Assembly: GCF_003477525.1 (NCBI RefSeq)
Contig: NZ_QUDO01000029.1
Span: 1-48,535, forward strand
DNA: 48,535 nt
Source: Ruminococcus sp. AF41-9
Lineage (GTDB): Bacteria; Bacillota; Clostridia; Lachnospirales; Lachnospiraceae
Direction: 5' to 3'
Shown in pieces: positions 36,691-45,533 of this stretch. Position 1 is the stretch's first letter, and the number at the start of each line of letters is the position of its first letter. The notes below the pieces were generated by a model, which was not told the DNA's origin, ran no database searches, and saw only the letters and a list, made by a program, of their open reading frames with translations. A program made the position numbers and the translations under genes.

Positions 36691-38199
36691 CTACCTGCTC
36701 TTATCTGCAAATTCTTCTGCCACTTTCACGATCTTTTCTGCCAGTTCATCCGGAAGCTGTCTCTTCTCCTCGATCTCTCTTCCGATTTCCGGATAAGCAC
36801 TGTCAAAGTAGTCCAGCATATCTCTCTGATACTTCTTCATCTTCTTAGTTTCCACATCCATCATTGCCTTGTGTGTTGCCGCACAAAGAGTGATGACCTG
36901 CTCATGAAGACTTAATGGGCTTGAAAGCGGCTGTTTCAGAAGTTCCATAAGTCCGCTTCCGTATTTCAGCTGCTGAGTTGTAGCCTCGTCCAGATCAGAA
37001 CTGAACTGTGTAAAGATTTCCATCTCACGATACTGAGCCAGATCGATACGGACACTTCCTGCTGCTTTCTTCATGGCTTTTGCCTGTGCAGCACCACCAA
37101 CTCGGGATACGGAAAGACCTACGTTAACCGCCGGACGCATACCGGAGTTAAACAGATCACTCTCCAGGAAGATCTGACCATCTGTGATGGAAATAACGTT
37201 TGTAGGAATATAAGCGGAAAGGTCACCTGCCTGTGTCTCAATGATAGGAAGTGCAGTGATAGAACCACCGCCGGCCTTTTCATTCAGACGGCTGGAACGC
37301 TCCAGTAATCTGGAATGGAGATAGAATACATCTCCAGGATAAGCCTCACGTCCCGGTGAACGTTCCAGAAGCAGTGACAGTGCACGATATGCAACCGCAT
37401 GCTTGGATAAATCATCATAAACCATTAATACATCTTTTCCCTTATACATAAAGTACTCAGCAAGTGCAGTACCTGCATAAGGAACAATATACTGAAGCGG
37501 TGCGCAGTCACTGGCTGTGGAGGAGAATACTGTTGTATAATCCATGGCACCGTGTTTCTCCAGAGTAGATACGATCTTAGCTACTGTGGAAGCTTTCTGT
37601 CCGATTGCAACATAGATACAGATTACATCTTTACCTTTCTGGTTCAGAATGGTATCCAGTGCAACGGAAGTCTTACCTGTCTGTCTGTCACCGATAATCA
37701 GCTCACGCTGGCCACGGCCGATGGGGAACATGGAGTCAATAGAAAGAATACCTGTTTCCAGAGGAACTGTTACAGATTTTCTGTCAATAATTCCAGGTGC
37801 CGGATTCTCTACCGGACGATACCCGTCTGCCTTGATCTCACCTTTACCATCGATCGGCGCTCCCAGAGCGTTTACAATCCTTCCGATAAAAGCGTCACCT
37901 ACAGGCACACCTGCCTGCTTCTGGGTTCTTGCTACCTTTGTTCCTTCTTTGATTCCTGTATCTTTACCGAACAGGATACATCCGATGCTGTTTGCACGGA
38001 TATCCTGAACCATACCTTTCAGACCATTCTCAAAGGTTACAACCTCGCCATACATAGCATGATCAATACCATGTACCGTGGCGATACCATCTCCGACGGA
38101 GATGACTGTTCCTACTTCCTGGTCCTTGCTGATTTCGTCATAATTCTTAATTTCTTCTTTCAGAATCGAAATGATTTCATCTGGATTCATTGCAGCCAA
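36691..38199 (-). CDS. atpA: F1 ATP synthase alpha subunit
   Basis: 502 residues. P loop [15 protein letters not shown] (near residue 170), [11 protein letters not shown] at the N-terminus and RELIIGDRQ are typical. ATP is bound but not hydrolysed here. Seven bases after atpH. Confidence 0.97.
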   Translation of the reverse strand: MAAMNPDEIISILKEEIKNYDEISKDQEVGTVISVGDGIATVHGIDHAMYGEVVTFENGLKGMVQDIRANSIGCILFGKDTGIKEGTKVARTQKQAGVPVGDAFIGRIVNALGAPIDGKGEIKADGYRPVENPAPGIIDRKSVTVPLETGILSIDSMFPIGRGQRELIIGDRQTGKTSVALDTILNQKGKDVICIYVAIGQKASTVAKIVSTLEKHGAMDYTTVFSSTASDCAPLQYIVPYAGTALAEYFMYKGKDVLMVYDDLSKHAVAYRALSLLLERSPGREAYPGDVFYLHSRLLERSSRLNEKAGGGSITALPIIETQAGDLSAYIPTNVISITDGQIFLESDLFNSGMRPAVNVGLSVSRVGGAAQAKAMKKAAGSVRIDLAQYREMEIFTQFSSDLDEATTQQLKYGSGLMELLKQPLSSPLSLHEQVITLCAATHKAMMDVETKKMKKYQRDMLDYFDSAYPEIGREIEEKRQLPDELAEKIVKVAEEFADKSR

Positions 38200-38206
38200 C
38201 TTTTAT

Positions 38207-38709
38207 TCACCTCCGTGTCAATTTCTGTCTTAAATTGTTATAACGTCCGCGGAGACTCCAGTCGAACTCTTTGTCTCCGGCAGAAAGAATGAAGCCTCCG
38301 ATCAAAGATTTGTCTTCTCTGAGAGTAAGGATTACTTCCTTTGCTCCAAATTCCCTGCGAAGGAAATCTTCCATCTTCTCTTTCTGGGCTTCTTCCGGTT
38401 TTGTTACATATGTGAGAACAGCTTTCAGGATACCTTTCTGCTTGCGGCTGTAATCGCCGTATGCCTCCAGGATCTCATAAATGCTGCCGATTTTCTGATA
38501 TTTACAGGTCACCTTCAGGAAATTTTTCATCTCCTGTGGGAAAACCCTGTCAATTACATGTTCTTTTTCTTTTAAAGAAACCAGCGGATTCTCAAGAGTA
38601 CCTTTAACTGCGGGGTACTCCTGAAAATCTTTTCTGTCTCCAAAACAGCTTCTTCCGGGACAGAAAGCTCATATAATGCTTTTGCATAATTAATGCTTGT
38701 TTCCGTCAT
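38207..38709 (-). pseudogene. atpH: F1 ATP synthase delta subunit gene with a one-base frameshift
   Basis: The ATG at 38709 (AGGTG six bases upstream, overlapping atpF by 20 bases) opens MTETSINYAKALYELSVPEE, then reading is lost at a T run near 38624-38627. Restoring one T gives IFQEYPAVKGTLENPLVSLKEKEHVIDRVFPQEMKNFLKV and a 167-residue protein with the normal C-terminus (LIGGFILSAGDKEFDWSLRGRYNNLRQKL). Delta links F1 to the peripheral stalk and is needed for coupling, so true loss would be surprising. Probably a sequencing error. Confidence 0.85.
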
Positions 38710-39199
38710 TGGAATCACCTGCCTCTTTTATAAACTGGTCATAAAGGGACAAATCCTGCTGACTGCTGTTTTTCTCTCCCATGATCTTTGAGGCTGCATC
38801 CAGCGCAATCTCTGCCACTCTGCTTTCCATAGCCTTCATAGCATTTTCCTGCTCTGTCCTGATATCTGCCTTTGCTTTGTCAAGCATTGCACCAGCCTGT
38901 GTGTTTGCATCTTTTACAATACGCTCAGCCTGTACTTTTGCCTCATCCTTTGCCGCATTTACAATACGCATGGATTCGTCTTTCGCAGATTTCAGTGCAT
39001 CTTCATATTTACCTTTCAGTTCATATGCCTGTTCTTCTGTATCTTTGGCACTTGCGAACTGCTGGTCAATCATGTTTTTTCTCTGCTCCATCACATTGAG
39101 GATCGGACCAAATAAGAACTTCTTCATTAAAAGATAAAGAACAATCAGGTTAATAATTGTAAAGACCAGGTTGATGTTAATCTCGATCACCTGTCCCAC
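38690..39199 (-). CDS. atpF: Fo ATP synthase subunit b
   Basis: 169 residues. One N-terminal membrane helix (NLVFTIINLIVLYLLMKKFLF) and a long charged helix rich in Ala, Lys and Glu (AKDEAKVQAERIVKDANTQAGAMLDKAKADI) that forms the peripheral stalk. 32 bases after atpE. Confidence 0.93.
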   Translation of the reverse strand: MGQVIEININLVFTIINLIVLYLLMKKFLFGPILNVMEQRKNMIDQQFASAKDTEEQAYELKGKYEDALKSAKDESMRIVNAAKDEAKVQAERIVKDANTQAGAMLDKAKADIRTEQENAMKAMESRVAEIALDAASKIMGEKNSSQQDLSLYDQFIKEAGDSNDGNKH

Positions 39200-39230
39200 C
39201 TGCCTTTCTTAGTTATTCTTTATCCATCAA

Positions 39231-39449
39231 TTAGCCAAGCATGATAACGATCAGAAGACCGATAACGAAACCGTAAATAGCTGTTGCCTCGGCAAGGGCA
39301 CATCCTAAAAGAAGGGATTTGCTGATCTTGCTTTCTGCTTCCGGCTGTCTTGCGATTGCTTCTACTGCTTTGGATGTTGCCATACCAATACCGATACCAG
39401 CGCCAATACCTGTTAAAACTGCGATTCCTGCTCCAATAGCTACTAACAT
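39231..39449 (-). CDS. atpE: Fo ATP synthase subunit c
   Basis: 72 residues, two helices with the polar loop ARQPEA. The ion-binding Glu is in [17 protein letters not shown]. Compared with the Na+-type ring of Ilyobacter, the first-helix Gln is Ile (GIGIGM) and the Ser after the Glu is Ala, so Na+ coordination is not supported and proton coupling is inferred. AGGAGG lies nine bases before the ATG. Confidence 0.93.
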   Translation of the reverse strand: MLVAIGAGIAVLTGIGAGIGIGMATSKAVEAIARQPEAESKISKSLLLGCALAEATAIYGFVIGLLIVIMLG

Positions 39450-39711
39450 AACTTTTTCCTCCTGTTGTTTAACTGAAATAAACTAAATATTACAAATCTT
39501 TCTTCACAATATGCTATCCTGTCGATATTCCGATGAGATCATTTGATGCCTGTGCAACAGATGTCTGTACCAACAGTTGTTTATAACTGCTATGACCCAC
39601 CGAATATCCGGACAGCATTTAAGTGCTGTTCATAACTGATGTCTTATCCCTTATGTCCCGCGTCTCAGGTCTTATATAGGTGTCATATTCCTATATGAAC
39701 AGTAATCTTTT
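39450..39711. other. Unusually long atpB-atpE gap with repeat-like sequence and hairpins
   Basis: 262 bases inside the operon. ACAGCA/TGCTGT (about 39613-39630) and ATATAGG/CCTATAT (39674-39696) form hairpins, and GATGTCTTATCCC, TATGTCCCGCGTCTCAGGTCTTATATAGG resembles the 26-bp unit found in the operon leader. No ORF with a ribosome binding site was seen. Confidence 0.5.
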
Positions 39712-40373
39712 TTATTCAATAGCTTCTTTAATAAATAAAGAAGTTAAGAATACAAATACATAAGCCTGAATGAATCCGTCAAAGAAATCAAAATACAGGC
39801 TGAATGGAATAGGAAGAACTGCCGGGCATATAACTCAAGAAGTTTCATAACCACATAGCTTCCTAACACATTACCAAAAAGTCGCATACAAAGTGATGTG
39901 GGTCGAATGGCGACCTCCAGAATATTGATCGGCAGCATAATCGGTGCCGGCTCTGCGAAGCTTTTAAGAAAGCCTTTCAGACCTTTCTTATGGAATCCTG
40001 CATACTCGATCAGAAAAATACTTGTGAGTGCAAGACCGATCGTACAGTTCAAATCCTTTGTAGGCGGTACAAATCCAAACACACCGAAAATGTTTGCAAT
40101 TCCAATGTAAATGACAACTGTCATCAAATAGGGAATATACATTTTTCCCTCTTCTCCAAGGATATCCTTAAAGAAATCATGAAGAAAACTGACACCGGTT
40201 TCCAACAAAATCTGTTTCTTACCGGGGTTTTCCACACTCAGGTTTCTTACGAGCACCAATGACAAAATTAAAAGCACTGCCATGATCACCCATGTCACTG
40301 CTACTGACTCTGCAACTGGTATTCCTCCAAACACCGGTATGGTAAAAACTGTCTTACATTGAAGTTCTTCCAT
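39712..40373 (-). pseudogene. atpB: Fo ATP synthase subunit a gene with a one-base frameshift
   Basis: Reading from 40373 gives normal subunit a up to NVLGSYVVMKLLELYA, including the essential Arg in MRLFGN, then leaves frame at minus-strand GCCCGG (39823-39826). Restoring one C gives PAVLPIPFSLYFDFFDGFIQAYVFVFLTSLFIKEAIE and a 220-residue protein ending at 39712. The last helix carries conserved residues of the ion path, so a real truncation should be damaging. Probably a sequencing error. The AGGAGG box lies 34 bases from the ATG, much farther than normal, so the start is also uncertain. Confidence 0.85.
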
Positions 40374-40455
40374 TAACGTGTCTGCTAAATTACCCGTTTC
40401 TTTTCCCTCCTTTTCTATTCTGATTCCCTGAAAGGCATTCTCACTCTCTTATCAT

Positions 40456-40585
40456 GTCCGTCTCAGATGTCTTTACCCGGTGTCCGTCCTTGATGTCTTT
40501 TCCTGCTGCCTGCCTCAGATGTCTTTTCCCGAAGTCTGTCTGCGATGTCCTTACCTGCTGTCCTTCTCAGATGTCTCAGTCGAAA
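40456..40585. repeat. 26-bp tandem repeat in the ATP synthase leader
   Basis: Four full units at 40456-40481, 40482-40507, 40508-40533 and 40534-40559, plus part of a fifth. Plus-strand unit near GTCYGTCTCAGATGTCTTTW followed by CCCGGT or CCTGCT. It lies between the operon promoter and atpB. Confidence 0.85.
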
Positions 40586-40680
40586 GTTCAAAAGCCCACG
40601 ACCACATAGTGACCAGTGAGATCTATGAAGAAATCTATGAAATTTCATAAATCCTTCCAGGGATTCAAGATTTTGAGTTT

Positions 40681-40708
40681 ATTATATTCGAATCTATTAA
40701 AAAGTCAA
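40681..40708 (-). promoter_or_regulatory. ATP synthase operon promoter
   Basis: Minus strand TTGACT (40708-40703), 16 bases, TATAAT (40686-40681). It predicts a 300-base leader that contains the tandem repeat. Confidence 0.75.
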
Positions 40709-40813
40709 CAATCATTTTGACTGTTTTCGACAAAAAGAGTTCTTTTTTTTGTGCATTATAACCATTTATTTTTCTAATTTTATTATTTTTCTCAATTACG
40801 ATAGTGCATTTCC

Positions 40814-40835
40814 ACGAAAAAAGCCTGTTTTTCGT
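40814..40835. promoter_or_regulatory. Palindrome in the atp/SGNH intergenic region
   Basis: ACGAAAAA and TTTTTCGT arms with a six-base centre. Terminator-like on either strand or a protein site; the surrounding 40709-40890 shows nothing else. Confidence 0.35.
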
Positions 40836-40900
40836 TGACTGAACTGTGAAGCGATGATATTATTTTATATAGTTTTTATATAAATTTTATATTATAATAT

Positions 40901-40922
40901 TTACCAATCTTCAAATTGGTAA
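40901..40922. promoter_or_regulatory. Operator-like palindrome upstream of the SGNH gene
   Basis: Perfect eight-base arms TTACCAAT and ATTGGTAA with CTTCAA between. A TATAAT lies three bases to its left (40893-40898) and another promoter (TTGATA, 16 bases, TATAAA; 40932-40959) ten bases to its right. Confidence 0.5.
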
Positions 40923-40931
40923 TACCATTTA

Positions 40932-40959
40932 TTGATATCAGTATTTGTTACTATATAAA
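40932..40959 (+). promoter_or_regulatory. SGNH hydrolase gene promoter
   Basis: TTGATA (40932-40937), 16 bases, TATAAA (40954-40959), about 28 bases before the start codon. Confidence 0.5.
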
Positions 40960-40987
40960 AAATATAAGTATAAAAGGAAGTTATACC

Positions 40988-41617
40988 ATGCAGATTATTT
41001 GTCTCGGAGACAGCATCACAGACTGCAATCATTTATTTGAAGATTTTCCACTGGGAAACGGATATGTGCAGATGCTTTCAGAAATGTTTAAGAAAGAAAC
41101 TTCATTCAATAACGTACAGATCAAAAATTACGGATTCGATGGTTTCACTGTTGCAAGAGTCCTGGATAACATCCGTCAGCATCGTATCTCCCTGCACCGT
41201 TCTCCTGTTGTGACATTGCTGATCGGTATCAATGATATCGGTCTGATGATGAACACAGACCGCACAGAAGCTCAGAAAGAACAGATGATGCAGGAATTTT
41301 CCGCTCACTATGCAGAGTTACTGCATCTGCTCACAGCCGATGCCAGACAGGTCATTCTTATGGAACCGTTCATCTTCCCGAAACCGGCAGAATATCAGAC
41401 ATGGATTCCGTATGTCCGTACAATGTCCAACAAGATTCAACAGCTTGCCGTAAAATACAGCCTGCCATTTCTGCCATTGCATGATACTCTGAACAGGGAA
41501 GCTGTCAAACAGGGATTTCAGGCGGTCACTACAGATGGAATCCATCTTACTGCCTGTGGACATGAATTGCTTGCCCGAAAGCTCCGTTCTCTCATTCTGG
41601 AGACAAGTGCCAGATAA
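40988..41617 (+). CDS. SGNH/GDSL-family hydrolase
   Basis: 209 residues, no signal peptide, so probably cytoplasmic. Block I ICLGDSITD with Ser9, block III LLIGINDIG with Asn82 and block V TDGIHLTACGHELLARKL with the Asp/His pair are present. The pattern fits small esterases or acetyl-xylan/carbohydrate deacetylases; the substrate is unknown. AAAGGAAG lies eight bases before the ATG at 40988; the in-frame ATG at 40916 lies inside the palindrome and has no such site. Confidence 0.88.
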   Translation: MQIICLGDSITDCNHLFEDFPLGNGYVQMLSEMFKKETSFNNVQIKNYGFDGFTVARVLDNIRQHRISLHRSPVVTLLIGINDIGLMMNTDRTEAQKEQMMQEFSAHYAELLHLLTADARQVILMEPFIFPKPAEYQTWIPYVRTMSNKIQQLAVKYSLPFLPLHDTLNREAVKQGFQAVTTDGIHLTACGHELLARKLRSLILETSAR

Positions 41618-41684
41618 ATGACTGTTCCCTTCATTCCCGGCAGCATGCTTTACCCTGAATGTTTTATGGTAATCGAAAGTTTTC

Positions 41685-41713
41685 TTGCACATCGTTTCTA
41701 AACTCTGTATAAT
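41685..41713 (+). promoter_or_regulatory. GNAT gene promoter
   Basis: TTGCAC, 17 bases, TATAAT, about 120 bases before the start. Confidence 0.65.
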
Positions 41714-41836
41714 TCTAAAAAGACACTTTTGCATGCCTGTGGATTCCTGTAAATTTTCTATACCAGGAAATCATTATGGCATATCAATGTATAAACATGC
41801 AGTTGTGGACTCACATGGAAAGGAGTCTCCCTATAT

Positions 41837-42613
41837 ATGGAAACTACAATAAAGCAAATCGAAGATATGTCTCTGAACGCCTGGCCGTCTCACAAAATGG
41901 AACTGTATGACGGCTGGATTCTGAGATTTTCCTATTTTTATACACACAGAACAAACAGCGTGGAACAATTCGGCAATTCCACTCTCACATGGAGGGAAAA
42001 AATCCCCTACTGTGAAAGCGTCTACAAACGCCTCGGCACTCCGGCAGTCTTTAAAATCAGCCCTCTCGTTTCCCCGGACTTTGATTATGTTCTGGAAAAC
42101 CGCGGATACGCCATTCAGCATACCACCAATGTCATGGCAATGAACATGAACGCCGCACGACTGGACGCTCCCTATCCGGATGTGACTTTCTACGATACCA
42201 TTCCACCTGAATGGATTGAAAGTCTGTTCAATTTAAAAAACACAACCAATCCCATCCACCGCAAAGTGGTTCCGTCCATGTATCAGGCAATTCTGAAAGA
42301 AACCATCTGCGCCTGTATCCGCATAGACGGGCAGATCATCGCAACCGGACTCGGTATCCTGGACAGAGATTATATCGGCATCTATGCCATCCATGTCAAA
42401 GAAGAATACCGCAAACACGGCTACGCCCGTCAGATCTGCACCGGACTTCTGAAAGAGGGAATGAAAAAAGGTGCACAGAATGCGTATCTTCAGGTAGTAG
42501 AAGGAAACGATAATGCCCGTGCATTATATAAATCCCTTGGATTCCATCAGCTTTACACCTACTGGTTCCGGGTACAGCCGGATGAAAACGGAAATTTTCC
42601 ACCAGAGAAGTAA
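41837..42613 (+). CDS. GNAT-family N-acetyltransferase
   Basis: 258 residues. The acetyl-CoA binding part is C-terminal: YAIHVKEEYRKHGYARQICTGLLKEGMKKGAQNAYLQVVEGNDNARALYKSLGFHQLYTYWFR, with the RxxGxA signature (KHGYA) near residue 202. The N-terminal half (LNAWPSHKMELYDGWILRFSYFYTHRTNSV) is typical of a two-domain GNAT subgroup. Substrate unknown. AAAGGAG lies about 11 bases before the start. Confidence 0.88.
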   Translation: METTIKQIEDMSLNAWPSHKMELYDGWILRFSYFYTHRTNSVEQFGNSTLTWREKIPYCESVYKRLGTPAVFKISPLVSPDFDYVLENRGYAIQHTTNVMAMNMNAARLDAPYPDVTFYDTIPPEWIESLFNLKNTTNPIHRKVVPSMYQAILKETICACIRIDGQIIATGLGILDRDYIGIYAIHVKEEYRKHGYARQICTGLLKEGMKKGAQNAYLQVVEGNDNARALYKSLGFHQLYTYWFRVQPDENGNFPPEK

Positions 42614-42615
42614 CG

Positions 42616-42695
42616 GTCAGGCAGATAAAATCATCCTCTTCGTTGTCTGCTCATAATCAGATAGTCTGCTCCGCGGTTGATTTGGTTAAATTTTG
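42616..42695 (+). repeat. Repeat family B, copy B3 (longest)
   Basis: GTCAGGCAGATAAAATCATC... passing TCTGCTCATAATCAGATAG and TCTGCTCCGCGG to TTGATTTGGTTAAATTT. It starts three bases after the GNAT stop and joins the features of all other copies. Confidence 0.65.
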
Positions 42696-42698
42696 CTA

Positions 42699-42754
42699 TA
42701 AAAAGACAGACCCACTGTAAAGTATTTTCTGCTTTACAGTGGGTCTGTCTTTTA
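42699..42754. terminator. Bidirectional terminator between the GNAT and ECF genes
   Basis: 22-base perfect stem (42701-42722 with 42732-42753; AAAAGACAGACC... / ...GGTCTGTCTTTT). T or A runs on both sides. A second, shorter hairpin AACATAGT/ACTATGTT lies at about 42800-42825. Confidence 0.88.
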
Positions 42755-42931
42755 TATCTTAACTTTCTTCTTTTTCGGGGAATCGATTGATATGTAATTA
42801 ACATAGTCCGCGCAAAACTATGTTTTCTTAGCTTATCTTATCAGTCCATCATTTCAGTCTTATTCTGCCTCAACTATATAATCTTACATCCTGATATATA
42901 TAGTTTCTTAGTTATACCGTTACCGTTTTAA

Positions 42932-43492
42932 TTACACGGTTTTATTTTTCAATACTGCCGGTGCCGCATTACCGACAACCATTGCTGTCAGCGGGCTGAA
43001 ATACAGCAGGCAGGTCAGTACACAGTAAATCGGGATCATGATTGCAAACTGTACCAGTCTTCCCGGCATGATCGCATAGAAGTTATAACCAAGCATAATT
43101 ACAAGTCCTGCTGTTGTAAATACCAGAGAACTCAGGATTGCAGTCACTACGATAGATACGCAGATACCAACTGTCTTTCCTGTTTTCTTTCTGTTTGCAA
43201 ATAATGGTTTTGCAAGAGCCGGAAGTACACCCCAGAGAACTGCTGCAACTGTGATAAACGGATTTACAGCGTATCCCTTCATGAAACATCCGATAATATC
43301 TGCACATAAACCACAGACACCACCTGCTACCGGGCCAAGCCACAGACCTGCAAGGATTGTACATACGCTTCCTACAGAAATACGATACGCACCGAGATCA
43401 ATCACCAGAACTCGTGTGAGTACCAGATGCATGGCGATCAGAAGAGCCATAAACACCAATGTTTTTACGTTCCAATATTGTTTTTTCTGCAT
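42932..43492 (-). CDS. folT: ECF transporter S component, folate type
   Basis: 186 residues with about six hydrophobic segments. N-terminal TLVFMALLIAMHLVLTRVLVIDLGAYRISVGSVCTILAGLWLGPVAGGVCGLCADIIG is typical of S components, with the helix-1 AxxxA-type contact for EcfT in ALLIAMH. The folate assignment rests on the FolT-like sequence and on the tetrahydrofolate riboswitch upstream. It would use the shared EcfAA'T module encoded elsewhere. GGAGG lies ten bases before the ATG. Confidence 0.85.
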   Translation of the reverse strand: MQKKQYWNVKTLVFMALLIAMHLVLTRVLVIDLGAYRISVGSVCTILAGLWLGPVAGGVCGLCADIIGCFMKGYAVNPFITVAAVLWGVLPALAKPLFANRKKTGKTVGICVSIVVTAILSSLVFTTAGLVIMLGYNFYAIMPGRLVQFAIMIPIYCVLTCLLYFSPLTAMVVGNAAPAVLKNKTV

Positions 43493-43506
43493 AATAAAAA
43501 CACCTC

Positions 43507-43563
43507 CATAATGTGTTTAAAAAATAGAGTAGTTACCATAAATAATAATCCCTCCACATTATG
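43507..43563 (-). promoter_or_regulatory. Expression platform of the riboswitch
   Basis: In the mRNA CATAATGTG (43563-43555) can pair with CACATTATG (43515-43507), the nine bases next to the GGAGG ribosome binding site. A competing AAACAC/GTGTTT pairing surrounds the same site. This suggests control of translation start. Confidence 0.5.
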
Positions 43564-43576
43564 AGATGTCCTCACA

Positions 43577-43685
43577 TGTAGCAACGGGTGCGGAAATTAT
43601 ATCGTAAGCAGCACGCTTTCTGCTTTTCGTTTCACGGCGACTCCCCAGCCTGTGAACACTTGACGCATAAAATCCTACTTCGCTA
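43577..43685 (-). ncRNA. Tetrahydrofolate riboswitch (THF, folT type)
   Basis: On the minus strand GCGTCAAGTGT, a GTTCAC/GTGAAAC arm, the loop GGCTGGGGAGTCGCC, ACGAAAAGC and a closing TTTCCGCACCCG follow in the order of the known THF aptamer (GCGUUAAGUGU, GGGAUGUCG, ACGAAGC, CAUCCGC). Together with the folate-type S component downstream this makes the call likely. A covariance-model search was not possible here. Confidence 0.75.
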
Positions 43686-43701
43686 TTATTTATTTATCGA
43701 A

Positions 43702-43755
43702 ATTATAACATAATCAATAGAAATTGCAATATACTTTTCGTTATTATTTTGTCAA
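43702..43755 (-). promoter_or_regulatory. Overlapping promoters upstream of the riboswitch
   Basis: TTGCAA, 16 bases, TATAAT (43729-43702) and TTGACA, 16 bases, TATATT (43755-43728), both on the minus strand. Confidence 0.65.
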
Positions 43756-43876
43756 ATTTAACACTTATTTCTTGTTCACTTTTCACGAAAAACACACATA
43801 AAGTAAATGCATATACTAATACTATCCATTATACAGAAAGCCGGATCACATCTGCTATAATCATGGAGGTAAAAAA

Positions 43877-44083
43877 ATGTCAGAAAAGCGTAAAAATAAC
43901 TGCCAAAATCCCTACAATGTATGTTATGATAATTACCTGAATACCAATGCCTGTACGGAATGTACCGGCCTGATATCTACTCCTGCCAAAGACAACGAGG
44001 AATGGGAAAATTACCGGAAGATTTTCGATTTTATCCCTGATCCGTCAGACGAGTCAAAAGAAGTCATCTCCTCTCATAAATAA
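43877..44083 (+). CDS. Small Cys-containing protein, hypothetical
   Basis: 68 residues, charged, no membrane segment. Four Cys in NCQNPYNVCYDNYLNTNACTECTG (spacing C-x6-C-x8-C-x2-C) could bind zinc. GGAGG lies seven bases before the ATG. It is 79 bases ahead of the lipoprotein gene and probably shares its transcript. Function unknown. Confidence 0.6.
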   Translation: MSEKRKNNCQNPYNVCYDNYLNTNACTECTGLISTPAKDNEEWENYRKIFDFIPDPSDESKEVISSHK

Positions 44084-44162
44084 TTATGCTGCGAGATTCT
44101 TTCACTGTATATGGCAGGAACAATGCTCAAACGAATGATTTATCGGAGGTCCTGTCTGAATT

Positions 44163-45341
44163 ATGAAAAAACTGCTTGCTGCCTGTGTCTGTGCCGGTCT
44201 TAGCTTCTCTATGAGTGGGTGCAGCCTTGGAACTGTACTGGAACAATTTACATCTACCGGCGATCCTTCTGCCCGGGAAATCACTTCTTCATCTGATACC
44301 ACCACTGTAACGGAATCCAAAGACCGTGTTTATATGGATGAGCTTTCGGGTACCCTTCAGGATTTTTCCGGAAACCAGCTCATCCTGAACACGGACAATG
44401 CAGCCTATGTATTTAATGTTTCCAATGCCACTCTTGAATGTGAGGGCGGAATGATCACAGGTGATGAAATCAGCATTATTTACGAAGGACAGCTTTCCGG
44501 TACAGATACCAGCAGTGTGCATGTCCTGAAAGTTGTGGACGAGTTCCACAAAAAGAACAAACTGAAAAAGCATACTGCACACGGACAGGTGATCTCCCTG
44601 ACCTCCAATACCATTACCATAAAAAATAAAAAAGGAAAAACTGCCACCTACCCGATCACCGGAACTAAACAATATTACCAGAGTGGCATCAAAGCCGGTG
44701 ACTGGGTTTACCTTACCTTTAAAGGTGAATTTCCGGATACTTCCGATGATTCCTCTGCATCCTTAAACGCCAGCCATCTGAAAGTCTTAAGTATCTCCGA
44801 TCTGAAGGACTTACAGATACCGGATCCGACTCCAACTCCGGCACCTGATGTCACACAGACTCCGGAGGAAATTGCCAACAGAGAAAGACAGTTTCTGGCA
44901 ACAATACAGGGAGTAAATCTGAATATTCTTCAGATTTTACCGGCTGGAAGCGACACCACATTCAACCTGGATATGTCCGCAATCCCCGCCTATTTTAAAG
45001 GCGGAATCGCTCCCGGCTCTCACGTGAATGTCACATACATCGGAGACTTGCAGACAGATCCTCTGGAATCCGTCCGCATTATCGCCGTAACAGGAGAAGA
45101 CCCTGACACCATTGATAACAAACATATTTCTTTCACTGTAACCGGAACCATCATCGGCAGTACCGCCAACACCATCACCCTCCAGACAGACGATGGTGCC
45201 ATAGACACCTTCCGCACGGAAAACGCCCAGGATCTTACCGAAGGCAGTATGGAATATGGGGACTATGTAGTCATTACCTTCCATCCGTCCAAATCAAAAT
45301 CTTCCAATATTTATACTGCGGTTAAGATTCAGTATCCGTAA
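44163..45341 (+). CDS. Lipoprotein with repeated beta-strand modules, hypothetical
   Basis: 392 residues. Signal peptide with lipobox MSGC (Cys20). The mature part has at least three similar modules: GTLQDFSGNQLILNTDNAAYVF...GDEISIIYEGQL, GQVISLTSNTITIKNKKGKTATY...GDWVYLTFKGEF, and GTIIGSTANTITLQTDDGAIDTF...GDYVVITFHPS. Each reads as a short OB-like or beta-barrel unit. A Pro/Thr linker (DPTPTPAPDVTQTPEE) splits the protein. Outer face of the membrane, role unknown. The GGAGG box is 13 bases from the ATG. Confidence 0.8.
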   Translation: MKKLLAACVCAGLSFSMSGCSLGTVLEQFTSTGDPSAREITSSSDTTTVTESKDRVYMDELSGTLQDFSGNQLILNTDNAAYVFNVSNATLECEGGMITGDEISIIYEGQLSGTDTSSVHVLKVVDEFHKKNKLKKHTAHGQVISLTSNTITIKNKKGKTATYPITGTKQYYQSGIKAGDWVYLTFKGEFPDTSDDSSASLNASHLKVLSISDLKDLQIPDPTPTPAPDVTQTPEEIANRERQFLATIQGVNLNILQILPAGSDTTFNLDMSAIPAYFKGGIAPGSHVNVTYIGDLQTDPLESVRIIAVTGEDPDTIDNKHISFTVTGTIIGSTANTITLQTDDGAIDTFRTENAQDLTEGSMEYGDYVVITFHPSKSKSSNIYTAVKIQYP

Positions 45342-45412
45342 GTAAAATTAAACTTACCAAACTTACCATTCGCTCTCAATCTGTAATAAATCAGGTATTT
45401 ACCTTACACACA

Positions 45413-45466
45413 AAAAGCAGTTCATCTACAGTTTTGTACACTGTGAAATGAACTGCTTTTCTTTTG
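45413..45466. terminator. Bidirectional terminator between lipoprotein and amidohydrolase genes
   Basis: AAAAGCAGTTCAT / ATGAACTGCTTTT perfect 13-base stem with an inner ACAG/CTGT pair, TTTTCTTTTG on one side and, on the minus strand, GCTTTTTGTG. Confidence 0.85.
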
Positions 45467-45533
45467 ATTATTTTGGATGATTACAAAGCCCTTATAATGC
45501 TTATCGCAATACTATTACACTCTTCATTACAAG

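Noticed and set aside
40463..40648. 61-codon minus-strand frame in the atp leader with AAGGA before its ATG
   Set aside because: Most of it is the 26-bp repeat read in a shifting frame and it is Arg-rich without a hydrophobic segment. I could not support a protein, though a short leader peptide cannot be fully excluded.
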